From Caballeronia sp. SEWSISQ10-4 2 (lineage in GTDB: Bacteria; Pseudomonadota; Gammaproteobacteria; Burkholderiales; Burkholderiaceae), in the NCBI RefSeq assembly GCF_030464885.1, contig NZ_JALPRJ010000011.1:101120-165119 (forward strand): 64,000 nucleotides of DNA. Direction: 5' to 3'. Below are positions 37,553 to 45,816 of the stretch, piece after piece; the stretch's first letter is position 1; every line of letters starts with the position of its first letter. A program made the translations under genes and the position numbers. The notes under the pieces were generated by a model, which saw only the letters and a list, made by a program, of their open reading frames with translations, ran no database searches and had not been told where the DNA came from.

Positions 37553-37612
37553 ATGAAAAACACAGTCGAAGTTCAGATTGACCTGGGCGGGAATGTCGAG
37601 ATGGGGATTTGA
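37553..37612 (+). CDS. 19-codon micro-ORF with strong RBS and own terminator
   Basis: An open frame of 19 codons plus stop, preceded by AGGAGAATCCCT (seven-base spacing). The peptide reads MKNTVEVQIDLGGNVEMGI: a short, mostly hydrophobic/acidic beta-like sequence with no signal peptide. A palindrome lies upstream (37520-37531) and a hairpin terminator downstream (37642-37680), so this is a complete transcription-like unit. It is too short for normal gene calling. It may instead be a leader peptide or an sRNA with a chance ORF; I do not recognise the sequence. Confidence 0.45.
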   Translation: MKNTVEVQIDLGGNVEMGI

Positions 37613-37641
37613 AGACCGCCCTGAGCGCAGATTGAAGGCGT

Positions 37642-37680
37642 AAAAAAACCGGTTTCGCTCAATGGCGGAAACCGGCTTTT
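37642..37680. terminator. Bidirectional hairpin terminator
   Basis: ccggtttc (37649-37656) pairs with gaaaccgg (37668-37675). A run of seven A on the left and T on the right let it end both the micro-ORF transcript (plus) and the argC transcript (minus). Confidence 0.82.
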
Positions 37681-37730
37681 AGCGATGAGCGCTCGGGCGC
37701 GCTCACCATTCGCTCGAATCGATAATTGGA

Positions 37731-38684
37731 CTAGCGCGAGAGGCCCGATTCCTCGTCAGCACCAATCGCGAGGTTCATGCACTGGATCGCCGCCCCCGAG
37801 GCGCCCTTGCCCAGATTGTCCAGGCGCGCGACGGTGACAAAACGCTCGTCGTTGCCGAAGACAAACAGCTCGACGCGGTTCGTGTCGTTGCAGGCCTGGA
37901 CGTCGAAGAAACCGTCGTCGAGATTGCTATTCGCGTTGAACGGCAACACGCGCACAAACGGTTCGTTCGTGTAGTACTCGGCGAGCAAGGCCTGAACGTC
38001 TTGCGGCTTGGTGGCGCGAGAGAGCTGGTCGGGCGAAAAGTACGTAGTGACGGCGAGGCCCTTCAGGAAGTTGCCGACGATCGGCGTGAACACCGGCGCG
38101 TGCTTCAGTCCCGAGCGCACTGCCATTTCCGGCAGATGCTTGTGCGTGAGGCCAAGCGCGTAAGGCCGCGGGCTGTCGAGCCGCGGATTTCCGCCCGCTT
38201 CATAATCCGCGATCATCTTCTTGCCGCCGCCGCTGTAGCCGGTGATGGAGTACGCGTGCGCAGCGAAATCGGCGGAAACGAGACCGCCCGCCACCAAGGG
38301 TTTCATTGCAAGCAGGAATGCCGATGCGTGGCAGCCCGGCACCGCGATGCGCTTTGCTGTGCGCAAGCGCTCGCGTTGCGCCGGCATCAGCTCGGGAAGG
38401 CCGTATGCCCAGTCGTCGTGCGTGCGAAACGCCGTGCTTGCATCGATCACCACCGTGCGGTGATTGTCCGCGTCTACCAGCGAAACCGACTCGCGTGAAG
38501 CAACGTCCGGCAAGCACAGGAACGTGACGTCCGACGCGTTGATCAGGCGCCGGCGCTCCTCCACGTCCTTGCGGAGCGTTTCCTCGATACGCAATACCTC
38601 GACGTCACGCCGTCCGGACAGATATTCGAAAATCTTCAGGCCCGTGGTGCCTTCCTGTCCGTCGACAAATACTTTCGTGGTCAT
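37731..38684 (-). CDS. argC: N-acetyl-gamma-glutamyl-phosphate reductase (short type)
   Basis: A 317-aa enzyme of arginine biosynthesis that makes N-acetylglutamate semialdehyde from the acyl phosphate with NADPH. The N-terminal nucleotide-binding [14 protein letters not shown], the active-site Cys C118 (VPGCHASAF) and [12 protein letters not shown] are the marks of the second (short) ArgC type. No other arg gene is nearby. It is separated from the micro-ORF by the terminator at 37642-37680. Confidence 0.92.
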   Translation of the reverse strand: MTTKVFVDGQEGTTGLKIFEYLSGRRDVEVLRIEETLRKDVEERRRLINASDVTFLCLPDVASRESVSLVDADNHRTVVIDASTAFRTHDDWAYGLPELMPAQRERLRTAKRIAVPGCHASAFLLAMKPLVAGGLVSADFAAHAYSITGYSGGGKKMIADYEAGGNPRLDSPRPYALGLTHKHLPEMAVRSGLKHAPVFTPIVGNFLKGLAVTTYFSPDQLSRATKPQDVQALLAEYYTNEPFVRVLPFNANSNLDDGFFDVQACNDTNRVELFVFGNDERFVTVARLDNLGKGASGAAIQCMNLAIGADEESGLSR

Positions 38685-38834
38685 CTCGATCTCGCTGGGT
38701 TCGGTCCCGCCCGGACGTCATGTCGCCCGAGCGTGGTCAAAACGCCATTTTAATGCGCTTCCGCGACAACGCGATGGCATTGCCGGGGACATCGGCCAAT
38801 TGGCCTGAAAAACGGTGCAACGCCGTCTAAAAAT

Positions 38835-39401
38835 CTACTTCGCGTTCCATCGCGCCGTCACCGCTGCGATTCGTGCGCCGAACGCTTTCGCCGTCTCCAG
38901 GTCGCCCGGCGGCGGGGCTTCGTCGGGCGATGCGTCAGCCGGCGATTGCGTCAGCAAGCCTGAAAAACCGCCGACATAGTTCAGGTCGTTGCGCGTCGCC
39001 GCCTTCGTGTTCGACGGCATCATGCCCGTGCCAGCCCAGATCATGCTGTGCTGCATCGCGAGCGTGATGAGGTAGGCGATAGTCGAATGCTTGTCGCCGT
39101 TCATGGTCGCCGAGTTGGTGAACCCGGCCGCAATCTTGTCCTTCCACGATTGCGCGAACCACGGTTTGGAGCTGGCGTCGGCGAATTTCTTGAAGTCCGC
39201 CGATGGGCCACCCATGTATGTGGGCGCGCCGAAGATGATGGCGTCGGCGGCGTCGAGCTCGGCCCAGCCGGCATCGTCCAGGTCGCCGACGGCGAGCAGC
39301 TTCGCGTCCGCGCCGGCGTCAATCGTGCCGGTCAGTACGGCTTCGGCGGCTTTTTTCGTGTGGCCGTAGCCGCTGTGATAAACGATAACAATTTTCGACA
39401 T
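38835..39401 (-). CDS. Flavodoxin-like NAD(P)H:quinone oxidoreductase (WrbA family)
   Basis: A 188-aa flavodoxin-fold protein. The FMN-phosphate loop is YHSGYGHTKK, the second loop is IIFGAPTYMGGPSADFKKF, and a third (NSATMNGDKHSTIA) follows, as in WrbA/NQO-type enzymes. It should reduce quinones with two electrons and protect against redox stress. The frame extends to 39557, but the ATG at 39401 begins the family core (MSKIVIVYHSG). Confidence 0.85.
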   Translation of the reverse strand: MSKIVIVYHSGYGHTKKAAEAVLTGTIDAGADAKLLAVGDLDDAGWAELDAADAIIFGAPTYMGGPSADFKKFADASSKPWFAQSWKDKIAAGFTNSATMNGDKHSTIAYLITLAMQHSMIWAGTGMMPSNTKAATRNDLNYVGGFSGLLTQSPADASPDEAPPPGDLETAKAFGARIAAVTARWNAK

Positions 39402-39566
39402 TGCTTTCCCTGTCTGCAATACAAAGCCGTAGGTCGCCCAAGAACCAAGCGGAGCCGCGCGTCTTCGCGATAAAAGTTGGCCGGCTGTAAAGAAACGACG
39501 CCGGTGACGTTCACCGGCGAGTCTAGCAAAGCTAATTTCGACGCGCCGGCGCGCCACAAAGGCCGT

Positions 39567-40208
39567 TCAGCGCCCATAGGTGACCACGAGTTGCGCGCTC
39601 GCGATGGTCGTTGTGCGGATTTCGTGCTCGAACATGAGTGCGGGGCTGCTCTGACGCAGGCGCAAGTCGCTGCTGTTGAGCGCGTAGACGGTGATGATGT
39701 ACCGATGCGGTTTGCCCGGCGGCGGACAAGGACCCGCGTAACCGTCGATATCGAAGTCATTGCGCGATTCCACCGCGCCCATCTTGCGCAAGGCGCCAGA
39801 GGCGCTTGCGTTCGACGGCAACTGCGCGACGCTCGCGGGAATGCCCGCGACCGCCCAGTGCCACCAGCCGCGGCCGGGCGCGTCCGGGTCAAAGACAGTG
39901 ACGGCGAAACTTTGCGTGCTGGGCGGCGCGCCTCGCCATGACAGTTGCGGCGACCGGTTGCCACCCTTGCAGTCGTTCTGGTCGAAAACGAGCGCGAGCG
40001 GCATTCGCTGGTTCGCGGAGACGTCGGTACTTGTCAAGGTGAAAGGGACTGCGACAACAACTTCAGCGACCGCACGCGGCACATTTGATCCCATCGCGGC
40101 GCAGAAAGCCGGTAGCAGCAACGAGCGGCGGGAAATTCGGAACCTGACGACACGCCAACCAACAACGCGGTACACAGCACAAACCACAAGCCCGATCCCC
40201 AAGCGCAT
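39567..40208 (-). CDS. YbhB/YbcL-like Raf kinase inhibitor (PEBP) family protein
   Basis: A 213-aa protein with an N-terminal membrane-anchor or signal-like stretch, then the phosphatidylethanolamine-binding fold: LVFDQNDCKGGNRSPQLSW, VFDPDAPGRGWWHWAVAGIP, GYAGPCPPPGKPHRYIITVYAL. Bacterial members bind small ligands and have no firm role. I take the first Met; a later internal start is possible because the N-terminal segment is basic and oddly long before its hydrophobic part (SLLLPAFCAA). Confidence 0.78.
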   Translation of the reverse strand: MRLGIGLVVCAVYRVVGWRVVRFRISRRSLLLPAFCAAMGSNVPRAVAEVVVAVPFTLTSTDVSANQRMPLALVFDQNDCKGGNRSPQLSWRGAPPSTQSFAVTVFDPDAPGRGWWHWAVAGIPASVAQLPSNASASGALRKMGAVESRNDFDIDGYAGPCPPPGKPHRYIITVYALNSSDLRLRQSSPALMFEHEIRTTTIASAQLVVTYGR

Positions 40209-40487
40209 GGTGCGAGTTCTCCTGTCACGGACGCAGCCAAATCTGGCGTTTCACCCACTGTAACGATGTATTTTGTCTCAGAAATAGGCTTAGAGCCGGA
40301 TTCAAGTTTAACATTGCGCGAAAGGACAAAACTTTTCAAATGTTCAAAACAAGACTCAGCAAGGGGCAACACGGTAACGTCGGGTATAGCCGCAGTTTCG
40401 CTCTCCCGGCCGAAGGGACAATGTAATGAACGAGCGCACATTGCCTATAATGCGCGAGGGATTTGTCCATTTACGAGCGAGGGGTAA

Positions 40488-41196
40488 ATAACGGGTCAAC
40501 GGATAAAAGTCATTATCGCCGATGACCATCCCGTCATTCTGTTTGGCGCCGCGCAGGCGCTATTGAAGTTTCCCGAAATCGAAGTGATTGGGTAGGCGCG
40601 GCAATCGACGGAATTGATTCAGCTTTTTGCAAAAATCGCCCTGCGAGGTGGTCGTGTCCGACCTCGCCATGCCGGGCGGTCAATATGGCGACGGCATGCC
40701 GTTGCTGGGTTATATCGGGCGTCAGTTTCCGACGGTACGCATCGTCGTGTTGACCATGCTCGAAAATCCCGCGCTCCTGAAACGCTTGCGTGAAGTGGGT
40801 GTGACGGCCGTGATCAACAAGTTAGACGATCTGAGCCACATAGGACTGGCCATTGTTCATGTGATGCGAGGGCAGGACTATATCGGGCCGTCGGTGCGTC
40901 TCGCGCTCCACTGCATGGGCTTGTCGGCGAGTGGCCAGCAGCGTGACGTGGTGTTGTCGAAACGGGAGCTGGAAGTGGTGCGTTTATTCGTGTCCGGCAT
41001 GACCATTACTGAAATTGCCGCGCAGTTAAAGCGCAGTATTAAAACGATCAGCACGCAAAAGAATACCGCCATGCGCAAGTTGGGAATTGAACGGGATTCT
41101 GAATTGTTTCAATATGCCCAGAGTGACGGGTTGTTAAATCTTTCGGCTTGCATGGGCGATGGAAATCCTGACGATCCCCTTCCCGCCAACACGTAA
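40488..41196 (+). pseudogene. RcsB-like LuxR-type response regulator, decayed
   Basis: A gene for an RcsB/capsule-type regulator (receiver plus LuxR helix-turn-helix) with three lesions. First, where a start should lie, an ATA stands at 40488 instead of ATG, just behind a GAGGGG RBS. Second, a TAG at 40593-40595 replaces what should be a Glu codon after IEVIG. Third, five A at 40631-40635 instead of four shift the frame. Downstream of the shift the frame stays intact: SDLAMPGGQYGDG, then LSKRELEVVRLFVSGMTITE and the end. A truncated version could start at the TTG at 40627. Sequencing error is possible for the shift. Confidence 0.78.
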
Positions 41197-41217
41197 TAAC
41201 CGTTAATGTCGTTGCAT

Positions 41218-41255
41218 AAAAAAGCCGCTCGTTTATTGAAACGAGCGGCTTTTTT
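41218..41255. terminator. Perfect 17-bp hairpin terminator
   Basis: Arms 41218-41234 and 41239-41255 are perfectly complementary around the loop attg, with A and T runs. It sits between the decayed response regulator (plus) and pyrE (minus), serving both. Confidence 0.9.
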
Positions 41256-41284
41256 AATGGCAAAGAAAATTCAGTGTCAACGAA

Positions 41285-41971
41285 TTATTGCGGCGATGCC
41301 GTTACGCCGCCGTGTGCCGCCGACCATTCAGCTGGAGCATGCAAAAATTTCTCAACTTCATCCAACGTCTTTGCTTCGAAATAACCCGCTTCCTTCGCCA
41401 CGCGCAACACATCCCACCAGGTAGCCAGCGCGTGCAGTTCCACGTCGATATCTTTCAGTACCGAGACGCTTTCCTTGAAGATGTTGTAATGAAACAGCAC
41501 GAAGCAGTGGTTCACTCTCGCGCCGGCCGCGCGCAGCGCGTTGATGAAGTTGATCTTGCTGCGGCTGTCGGTGGTCAGGTCTTCCACCAGCAGCACACGC
41601 TGGCCTTCCGTCAGCAATCCTTCAATTTGCGCGTTCCGGCCGAAACCCTTTGGCTTCTTGCGCACATATTGCATGGGCACCATCAGCCGGTCGGATAGCC
41701 ATGCGGCGAAAGGGATACCCGCCGTCTCGCCGCCCGCGACCGCGTCGATCTGCTCGTAGCCGACATCGCGCAGGATCGTGGTCTCGGCCATTTCCATCAG
41801 GGCGCGGCGCACGCGCGGATACGAAATCAGCTTGCGGCAGTCGATGTACACAGGACTCGCCCATCCTGACGTGAAAATGTACGGTTTGTCCGCGTTGAAA
41901 TGCACGGCCTGGACTTCGAGCAGCATCTTGGCGGTGGTGTCGGAGATCGTCTGGCGGTCGAAGCCTGTCAT
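41285..41971 (-). CDS. pyrE: Orotate phosphoribosyltransferase
   Basis: A 228-aa enzyme that makes orotidine 5'-monophosphate from orotate and PRPP in pyrimidine synthesis. It has the PRPP-binding signature [15 protein letters not shown] and the substrate loops [16 protein letters not shown] and [15 protein letters not shown] helical C-terminal extension (about 30 residues) is typical of the proteobacterial form. No other pyr gene is adjacent. A large non-coding gap separates it from the divergent maeB. Confidence 0.93.
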   Translation of the reverse strand: MTGFDRQTISDTTAKMLLEVQAVHFNADKPYIFTSGWASPVYIDCRKLISYPRVRRALMEMAETTILRDVGYEQIDAVAGGETAGIPFAAWLSDRLMVPMQYVRKKPKGFGRNAQIEGLLTEGQRVLLVEDLTTDSRSKINFINALRAAGARVNHCFVLFHYNIFKESVSVLKDIDVELHALATWWDVLRVAKEAGYFEAKTLDEVEKFLHAPAEWSAAHGGVTASPQ

Positions 41972-42497
41972 GGGCGAATCCTTGGATTTTGAAGGGGCGC
42001 CTGGGGCCAGTTTTGATTGGCGATCAAGCGGCGGCGGCCATTGGCGCCTGGCGTAGCGGTAACGTCCGGTCGAGGGGAATATCGACGGCGTTCGATGCGC
42101 GCGTAGCCCGGGATTTTACCCGACTGATAAGACCCGGACGATCGCGACACAGTTGTTTCGTTGCTGGAATTGTCTTGCGAATCCGGGAGTTGCCGTGCAA
42201 TCGATGCATACGGTTTTGCATGCCCACGTACCGTTTCTGTTGAAAATGGTGCTGCGCGGCAATTTTATGGCGCGGTGTACACTATTTATCCCCGAAAAAT
42301 GCTATGGCCGGGTGTTTCGCATCGGTGCGAACGCTTTTGTTGCCTATGTGCCGGGTCGTTGCGGGGCGTCATCGAGTCTGGTCGGGCGCGCGAAGTGCTT
42401 TTGATCCGTAACAACATTCGACCATTTCCACGCACAGCTTCCGAGCCCTCTATTCCAATAATTTCTCAACTCTTTTCCTAAACGTCTCAGGCCAATC
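41972..42497. other. Intergenic gap between pyrE and maeB (526 bp)
   Basis: No gene, repeat or hairpin that I can support is seen here. The sequence is fairly GC-poor near 42270-42340, and it must contain the maeB promoter, which I cannot place with confidence. Confidence 0.5.
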
Positions 42498-44786
42498 ATG
42501 GACGAACAACTGAAGCTCAGCGCCCTCGCGTATCACCAGTTTCCGAAGCCCGGCAAGATCTCGGTCACGCCGACCAAGCCTTTGTCCAACCAGCTGGATT
42601 TGTCGCTGGCTTATTCGCCGGGCGTCGCCGCTGCCTGCATGGCGATCTTCGACGAACCGCTCGACGCCCAGAAATACACCGCGCGAGGCAATCTGGTCGG
42701 CGTCGTGACCAACGGTACGGCCGTGCTGGGTCTTGGCAATATCGGACCGCTCGCCGCCAAACCGGTGATGGAAGGCAAGGGCTGTCTCTTCAAGAAGTTT
42801 GCGGGTATCGACGTGTTCGACATCGAACTCGCGGAGACCGATCCGGACAAACTCGTCGATGCCATCGCGATGCTCGAGCCCACGCTCGGCGGCATCAACC
42901 TCGAGGACATCAAGGCGCCGGAGTGCTTCTACATTGAGAAGAAGCTGCGCGAGCGCATGAAGATTCCCGTCTTCCACGACGACCAGCATGGCACGGCGAT
43001 CATTGCATCGGCGGCTATTCTCAACGGTCTGAAAGTGGTCGGCAAGAAGCTCGACGAAGTGAAACTCGTGTGTTCGGGCGCGGGCGCGGCGGCGATTGCG
43101 TGTCTCGATTTGCTCGTTCACTTGGGGCTGAACAAGTCGAATATCCTGGTCTGCGATTCGAAAGGCGTGATCTACGAAGGACGCGGCAACCTGGATCCGT
43201 CGAAGGAACGGTATGCGGCCAATACGACGGACCGCACGCTCGCCGATGCCATTCACGACGCCGACGTGTTCCTCGGCTGTTCGAGCGCCGGCGTGCTCAA
43301 GCCGGAAATGGTCAAGGTCATGGGCACGCAGCCGCTGATCCTCGCGCTTGCCAATCCCGAGCCGGAAATACGCCCGGAAGAAGCGAAGAAGGTGCGCCCC
43401 GATGCGATCATCGCGACTGGCCGTTCGGACTATCCGAACCAGGTCAACAACGTGCTGTGCTTCCCGTTCATCTTCCGCGGTGCGCTGGATGTGGGCGCGA
43501 CCACAATCACCGAAGAGATGAAACTCGCGTGCGTGCGCGCGATCGCGGAACTGGCCGAAGAGACCGATCAAGGCGATGAAGTCGCGAAAGCCTACGAAGG
43601 GCATTCCCTCGAATTCGGCCCGGATTACCTGATTCCGAAGCCGTTCGATCCGCGCTTGATCATCAAGATCGCGCCGGCCGTTGCACAAGCCGCGATGGAT
43701 TCGGGCGTGGCCACGCGGCCGATTCACGACATGGACGCGTATCGCGAGGAACTGGGCACGACGGTTTATCGCACGGGCATGGTGATGCGGCCGGTGTTTG
43801 CTGCGGCCAAGTCGGCGCCGGCGCGTATTGTGTTCGCCGAGGGTGAGGACGAGCGCGTGCTGCGCGCCGCGCAATTCGTGCTGCTGGAGAAGATTGCGAA
43901 GCCGATTATCATCGGGCGGCCGGCGGTAGTGGAAATGCGCCTTCAGAAGATGGGCTCGAAGCTCAAGCCCGGCGCCGATTTCGAGATAGTGAATCCGGAA
44001 GACGACCCGCGTTATCAGAAATGCTGGCAGGAATATCACAATATCGCCGCGCGCGAAGGTGTGACGCCGGACAACGCGAAGGCTGCGCTGCGCAAGTTCA
44101 ACACGCTGATTGGCGCGATCCTGGTTCGTCTCGGCGATGCGGACGGCATGATCTGCGGCATGATCGATACGTATCACGACCATCTCAAATTCATTGAGCA
44201 AGTGTTGGGTAAAGCGAAAGGAGTGGAGAATTTCGCGGCGATGAATTTGCTGATGCTGCAAGGGCGCAACCTCTTCATCAGCGATACGTACGTCAACGAG
44301 ATCCCAACGCCCGCGCAACTCGCTGACATGACGATTTTGGCGGCGCGCGAAATCGAGAAGTTCGGGATCGCGCCTAAGGTCGCGTTGTTGTCGAACTCGA
44401 ACTTCGGCAGTGTGCCGACGGCTTCATCCAAGCGCATGGCGGAAGCGCGCAAGCTGATCGCCGAGCGTGCGCCGGATCTGGAAGTCGATGGGGAAATGCA
44501 TGGTGACGCGGCGTTGTCGGAGGTCGTGCGCAAGGCCGCGTTCCCGGGGTCGAAGCTGACGGGTGAAGCCAATCTGCTGATCATGCCGAACGTGGAAGCT
44601 GCGAATATCACGTACAACCTGCTCAAGATGGTGAGCGGCGAAGGCGTGACCGTCGGGCCGTTCCTGCTCGGCGCGGACAAGCCGGTGCACATTCTCACGC
44701 CCGCCGCGACTGTGCGGCGGATTATCAACATGACGGCGGTGGCGTCGGCGAACGCACGGGTCACGACGACGAGCAACGTAGCGTGA
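42498..44786 (+). CDS. maeB: NADP-dependent malic enzyme with C-terminal phosphotransacetylase-like domain
   Basis: A 762-aa two-domain protein. Residues about 1-430 form malic enzyme ([10 protein letters not shown], the [16 protein letters not shown] metal/active site and [14 protein letters not shown] nucleotide fold). Residues about 430-762 form a phosphotransacetylase-like domain thought to be regulatory (acetyl-CoA sensing) in MaeB. The reaction is malate to pyruvate plus CO2, giving NADPH. The length is normal for MaeB. A hairpin at 44848-44879 lies 60 bases after the stop. Confidence 0.93.
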   Translation: MDEQLKLSALAYHQFPKPGKISVTPTKPLSNQLDLSLAYSPGVAAACMAIFDEPLDAQKYTARGNLVGVVTNGTAVLGLGNIGPLAAKPVMEGKGCLFKKFAGIDVFDIELAETDPDKLVDAIAMLEPTLGGINLEDIKAPECFYIEKKLRERMKIPVFHDDQHGTAIIASAAILNGLKVVGKKLDEVKLVCSGAGAAAIACLDLLVHLGLNKSNILVCDSKGVIYEGRGNLDPSKERYAANTTDRTLADAIHDADVFLGCSSAGVLKPEMVKVMGTQPLILALANPEPEIRPEEAKKVRPDAIIATGRSDYPNQVNNVLCFPFIFRGALDVGATTITEEMKLACVRAIAELAEETDQGDEVAKAYEGHSLEFGPDYLIPKPFDPRLIIKIAPAVAQAAMDSGVATRPIHDMDAYREELGTTVYRTGMVMRPVFAAAKSAPARIVFAEGEDERVLRAAQFVLLEKIAKPIIIGRPAVVEMRLQKMGSKLKPGADFEIVNPEDDPRYQKCWQEYHNIAAREGVTPDNAKAALRKFNTLIGAILVRLGDADGMICGMIDTYHDHLKFIEQVLGKAKGVENFAAMNLLMLQGRNLFISDTYVNEIPTPAQLADMTILAAREIEKFGIAPKVALLSNSNFGSVPTASSKRMAEARKLIAERAPDLEVDGEMHGDAALSEVVRKAAFPGSKLTGEANLLIMPNVEAANITYNLLKMVSGEGVTVGPFLLGADKPVHILTPAATVRRIINMTAVASANARVTTTSNVA

Positions 44787-44847
44787 TGTGAAAATTTATT
44801 ACGATATCCTGAAGAGTTGATATCGGTAAATTGAGATGGCCATGAAG

Positions 44848-44879
44848 CGGCGACGGGTTGGATCCAGTCGCCGTTTTTT
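44848..44879 (+). terminator. Hairpin terminator after maeB
   Basis: cggcgac (44848-44854) pairs with gtcgccg (44867-44873) around a 12-base loop, followed by six T. Confidence 0.75.
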
Positions 44880-45120
44880 CATGCGCGCCCGTCTCACGTA
44901 ACCCGGATGCGATAAAAAAGCTTAGTGATTTTTTATTGAGATGAAGAAGGGTGTGGCGTGTATGGCGATGCCTTCGTTACTCGGACTAATCTGATTCGAA
45001 TGCTAAGTTATGCTGAGTAGAGTCGCGGATCGTTTCATTCTTCTGTCCGATATGACGGACCGTTTCTTGAATTCGTTTCGCTTCGGACACATTCCGCACA
45101 ACTCTTTGCAGGTAATCAGC
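44880..45120. other. Gap before the NlpC/P60 locus
   Basis: No gene is seen. A small hairpin GTCCG-N6-CGGAC lies at 45045-45060, and CGTTTC is repeated on both sides of it. This stretch must hold the promoter of the NlpC/P60 gene. Confidence 0.45.
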
Positions 45121-45240
45121 ATGAACAAGGTCTTTAAATCGGTTTGGAGCGAAGCTCCGGGCGCTTGTAAGCGTCGTATTGCCGACAACATCGGCGCACG
45201 CGAGGCATTCGGATCCTGGTGCCGGGACACTGGGCGTTGA
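45121..45240 (+). pseudogene. Short ORF with ESPR-like start, probably the misframed 5' end of the NlpC/P60 gene
   Basis: An ATG at 45121 opens MNKVFKSVWSEAPGA, which resembles the extended signal-peptide region (ESPR) of type V secreted proteins and some Burkholderia exported proteins. The frame soon runs into a stop at 45238-45240 without any passenger. In the +1 frame over the same DNA the sequence reads ALVSVVLPTTSAHA, a signal-peptide core with an AHA cleavage site. That frame continues into the NlpC/P60 domain. One base extra near 45150-45160 would explain everything. It could be a real mutation or a sequencing error. Confidence 0.5.
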
Positions 45241-45733
45241 TGCAATTGATATTGCCGATATGAATTCGCTGGACAGCGAAGCGCTCGCCGAGCGAATTTT
45301 TCCCGACAAGGAGCCGGTGGCGCAAGGTCCGTTCGGGGCGAACCGCAACAGGGGCGGCAAGCTTGCCGGTGTCGTGAAAAAAGCCGAAACGATGATTGGC
45401 GTGCCCTATCTTTGGGGTGGGAACACACCGGAAGAAGGTCTCGATTGCAGCGGCTTTGTGCGGTATGTCTATCAGAGCGTGACGGGCGTAATGTTGCCGC
45501 CTCTCTCCGCGCAAATCAGCCGGAAGGGCCGCGCGATTGCCGAGTCGGACTTGCATCCCGGGGATCTCGTATTTTTTAATACACGCCGTGGTGAAGCGAC
45601 ACACGTCGGCATCTATGTCGGTGACCAACGGCTTATTCATGCACCGAAGAGAGGAAGCTTCATTCGAGTTGAATCGATGAAAAGCGCGTATTGGACGTCG
45701 CGACATCATGGCGTGCGGCGAGTCGTGGCATAA
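45179..45733 (+). CDS. NlpC/P60-family cysteine peptidase, 5' end uncertain
   Basis: A cell-wall peptidase domain: catalytic Cys in LDCSGFV, His in THVGIYVG and a further His in LIHAPK, with the fold starting at KAETMIGVPYLWGG. These enzymes usually cut peptidoglycan peptides in the periplasm. The present frame starts at a TTG (45179) without RBS or complete signal peptide, and the ATG at 45121 lies in another frame, so the intact protein probably starts there (45121-45733 as one gene). A terminator follows at 45768-45804. It would be intact or broken depending on one base. Confidence 0.72.
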   Translation: MPTTSAHARHSDPGAGTLGVDAIDIADMNSLDSEALAERIFPDKEPVAQGPFGANRNRGGKLAGVVKKAETMIGVPYLWGGNTPEEGLDCSGFVRYVYQSVTGVMLPPLSAQISRKGRAIAESDLHPGDLVFFNTRRGEATHVGIYVGDQRLIHAPKRGSFIRVESMKSAYWTSRHHGVRRVVA

Positions 45734-45767
45734 CGAACGTAAAACCGGGCAACGATGACACTGCCAA

Positions 45768-45804
45768 TGAAAAACGCCCGATGAGTATCATCGGGCGCTT
45801 TTCA
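45768..45804. terminator. Hairpin terminator between NlpC/P60 and indolepyruvate oxidoreductase
   Basis: cgcccgatga (45775-45784) pairs with tcatcgggcg (45788-45797); flanking tgaaaa/ttttca extend the stem. It serves both convergent genes. Confidence 0.88.
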
Positions 45805-45816
45805 TTCAACGGCAAT

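Noticed and set aside
42450..44318. 622-codon open frame on the minus strand
   Set aside because: It is an antisense shadow of maeB with an Arg/His-rich make-up and no RBS or family match.
45121..45240. Start of a type V autotransporter gene
   Set aside because: Only an ESPR-like start is present; no passenger or beta-barrel follows, and the DNA continues as NlpC/P60 in another frame.
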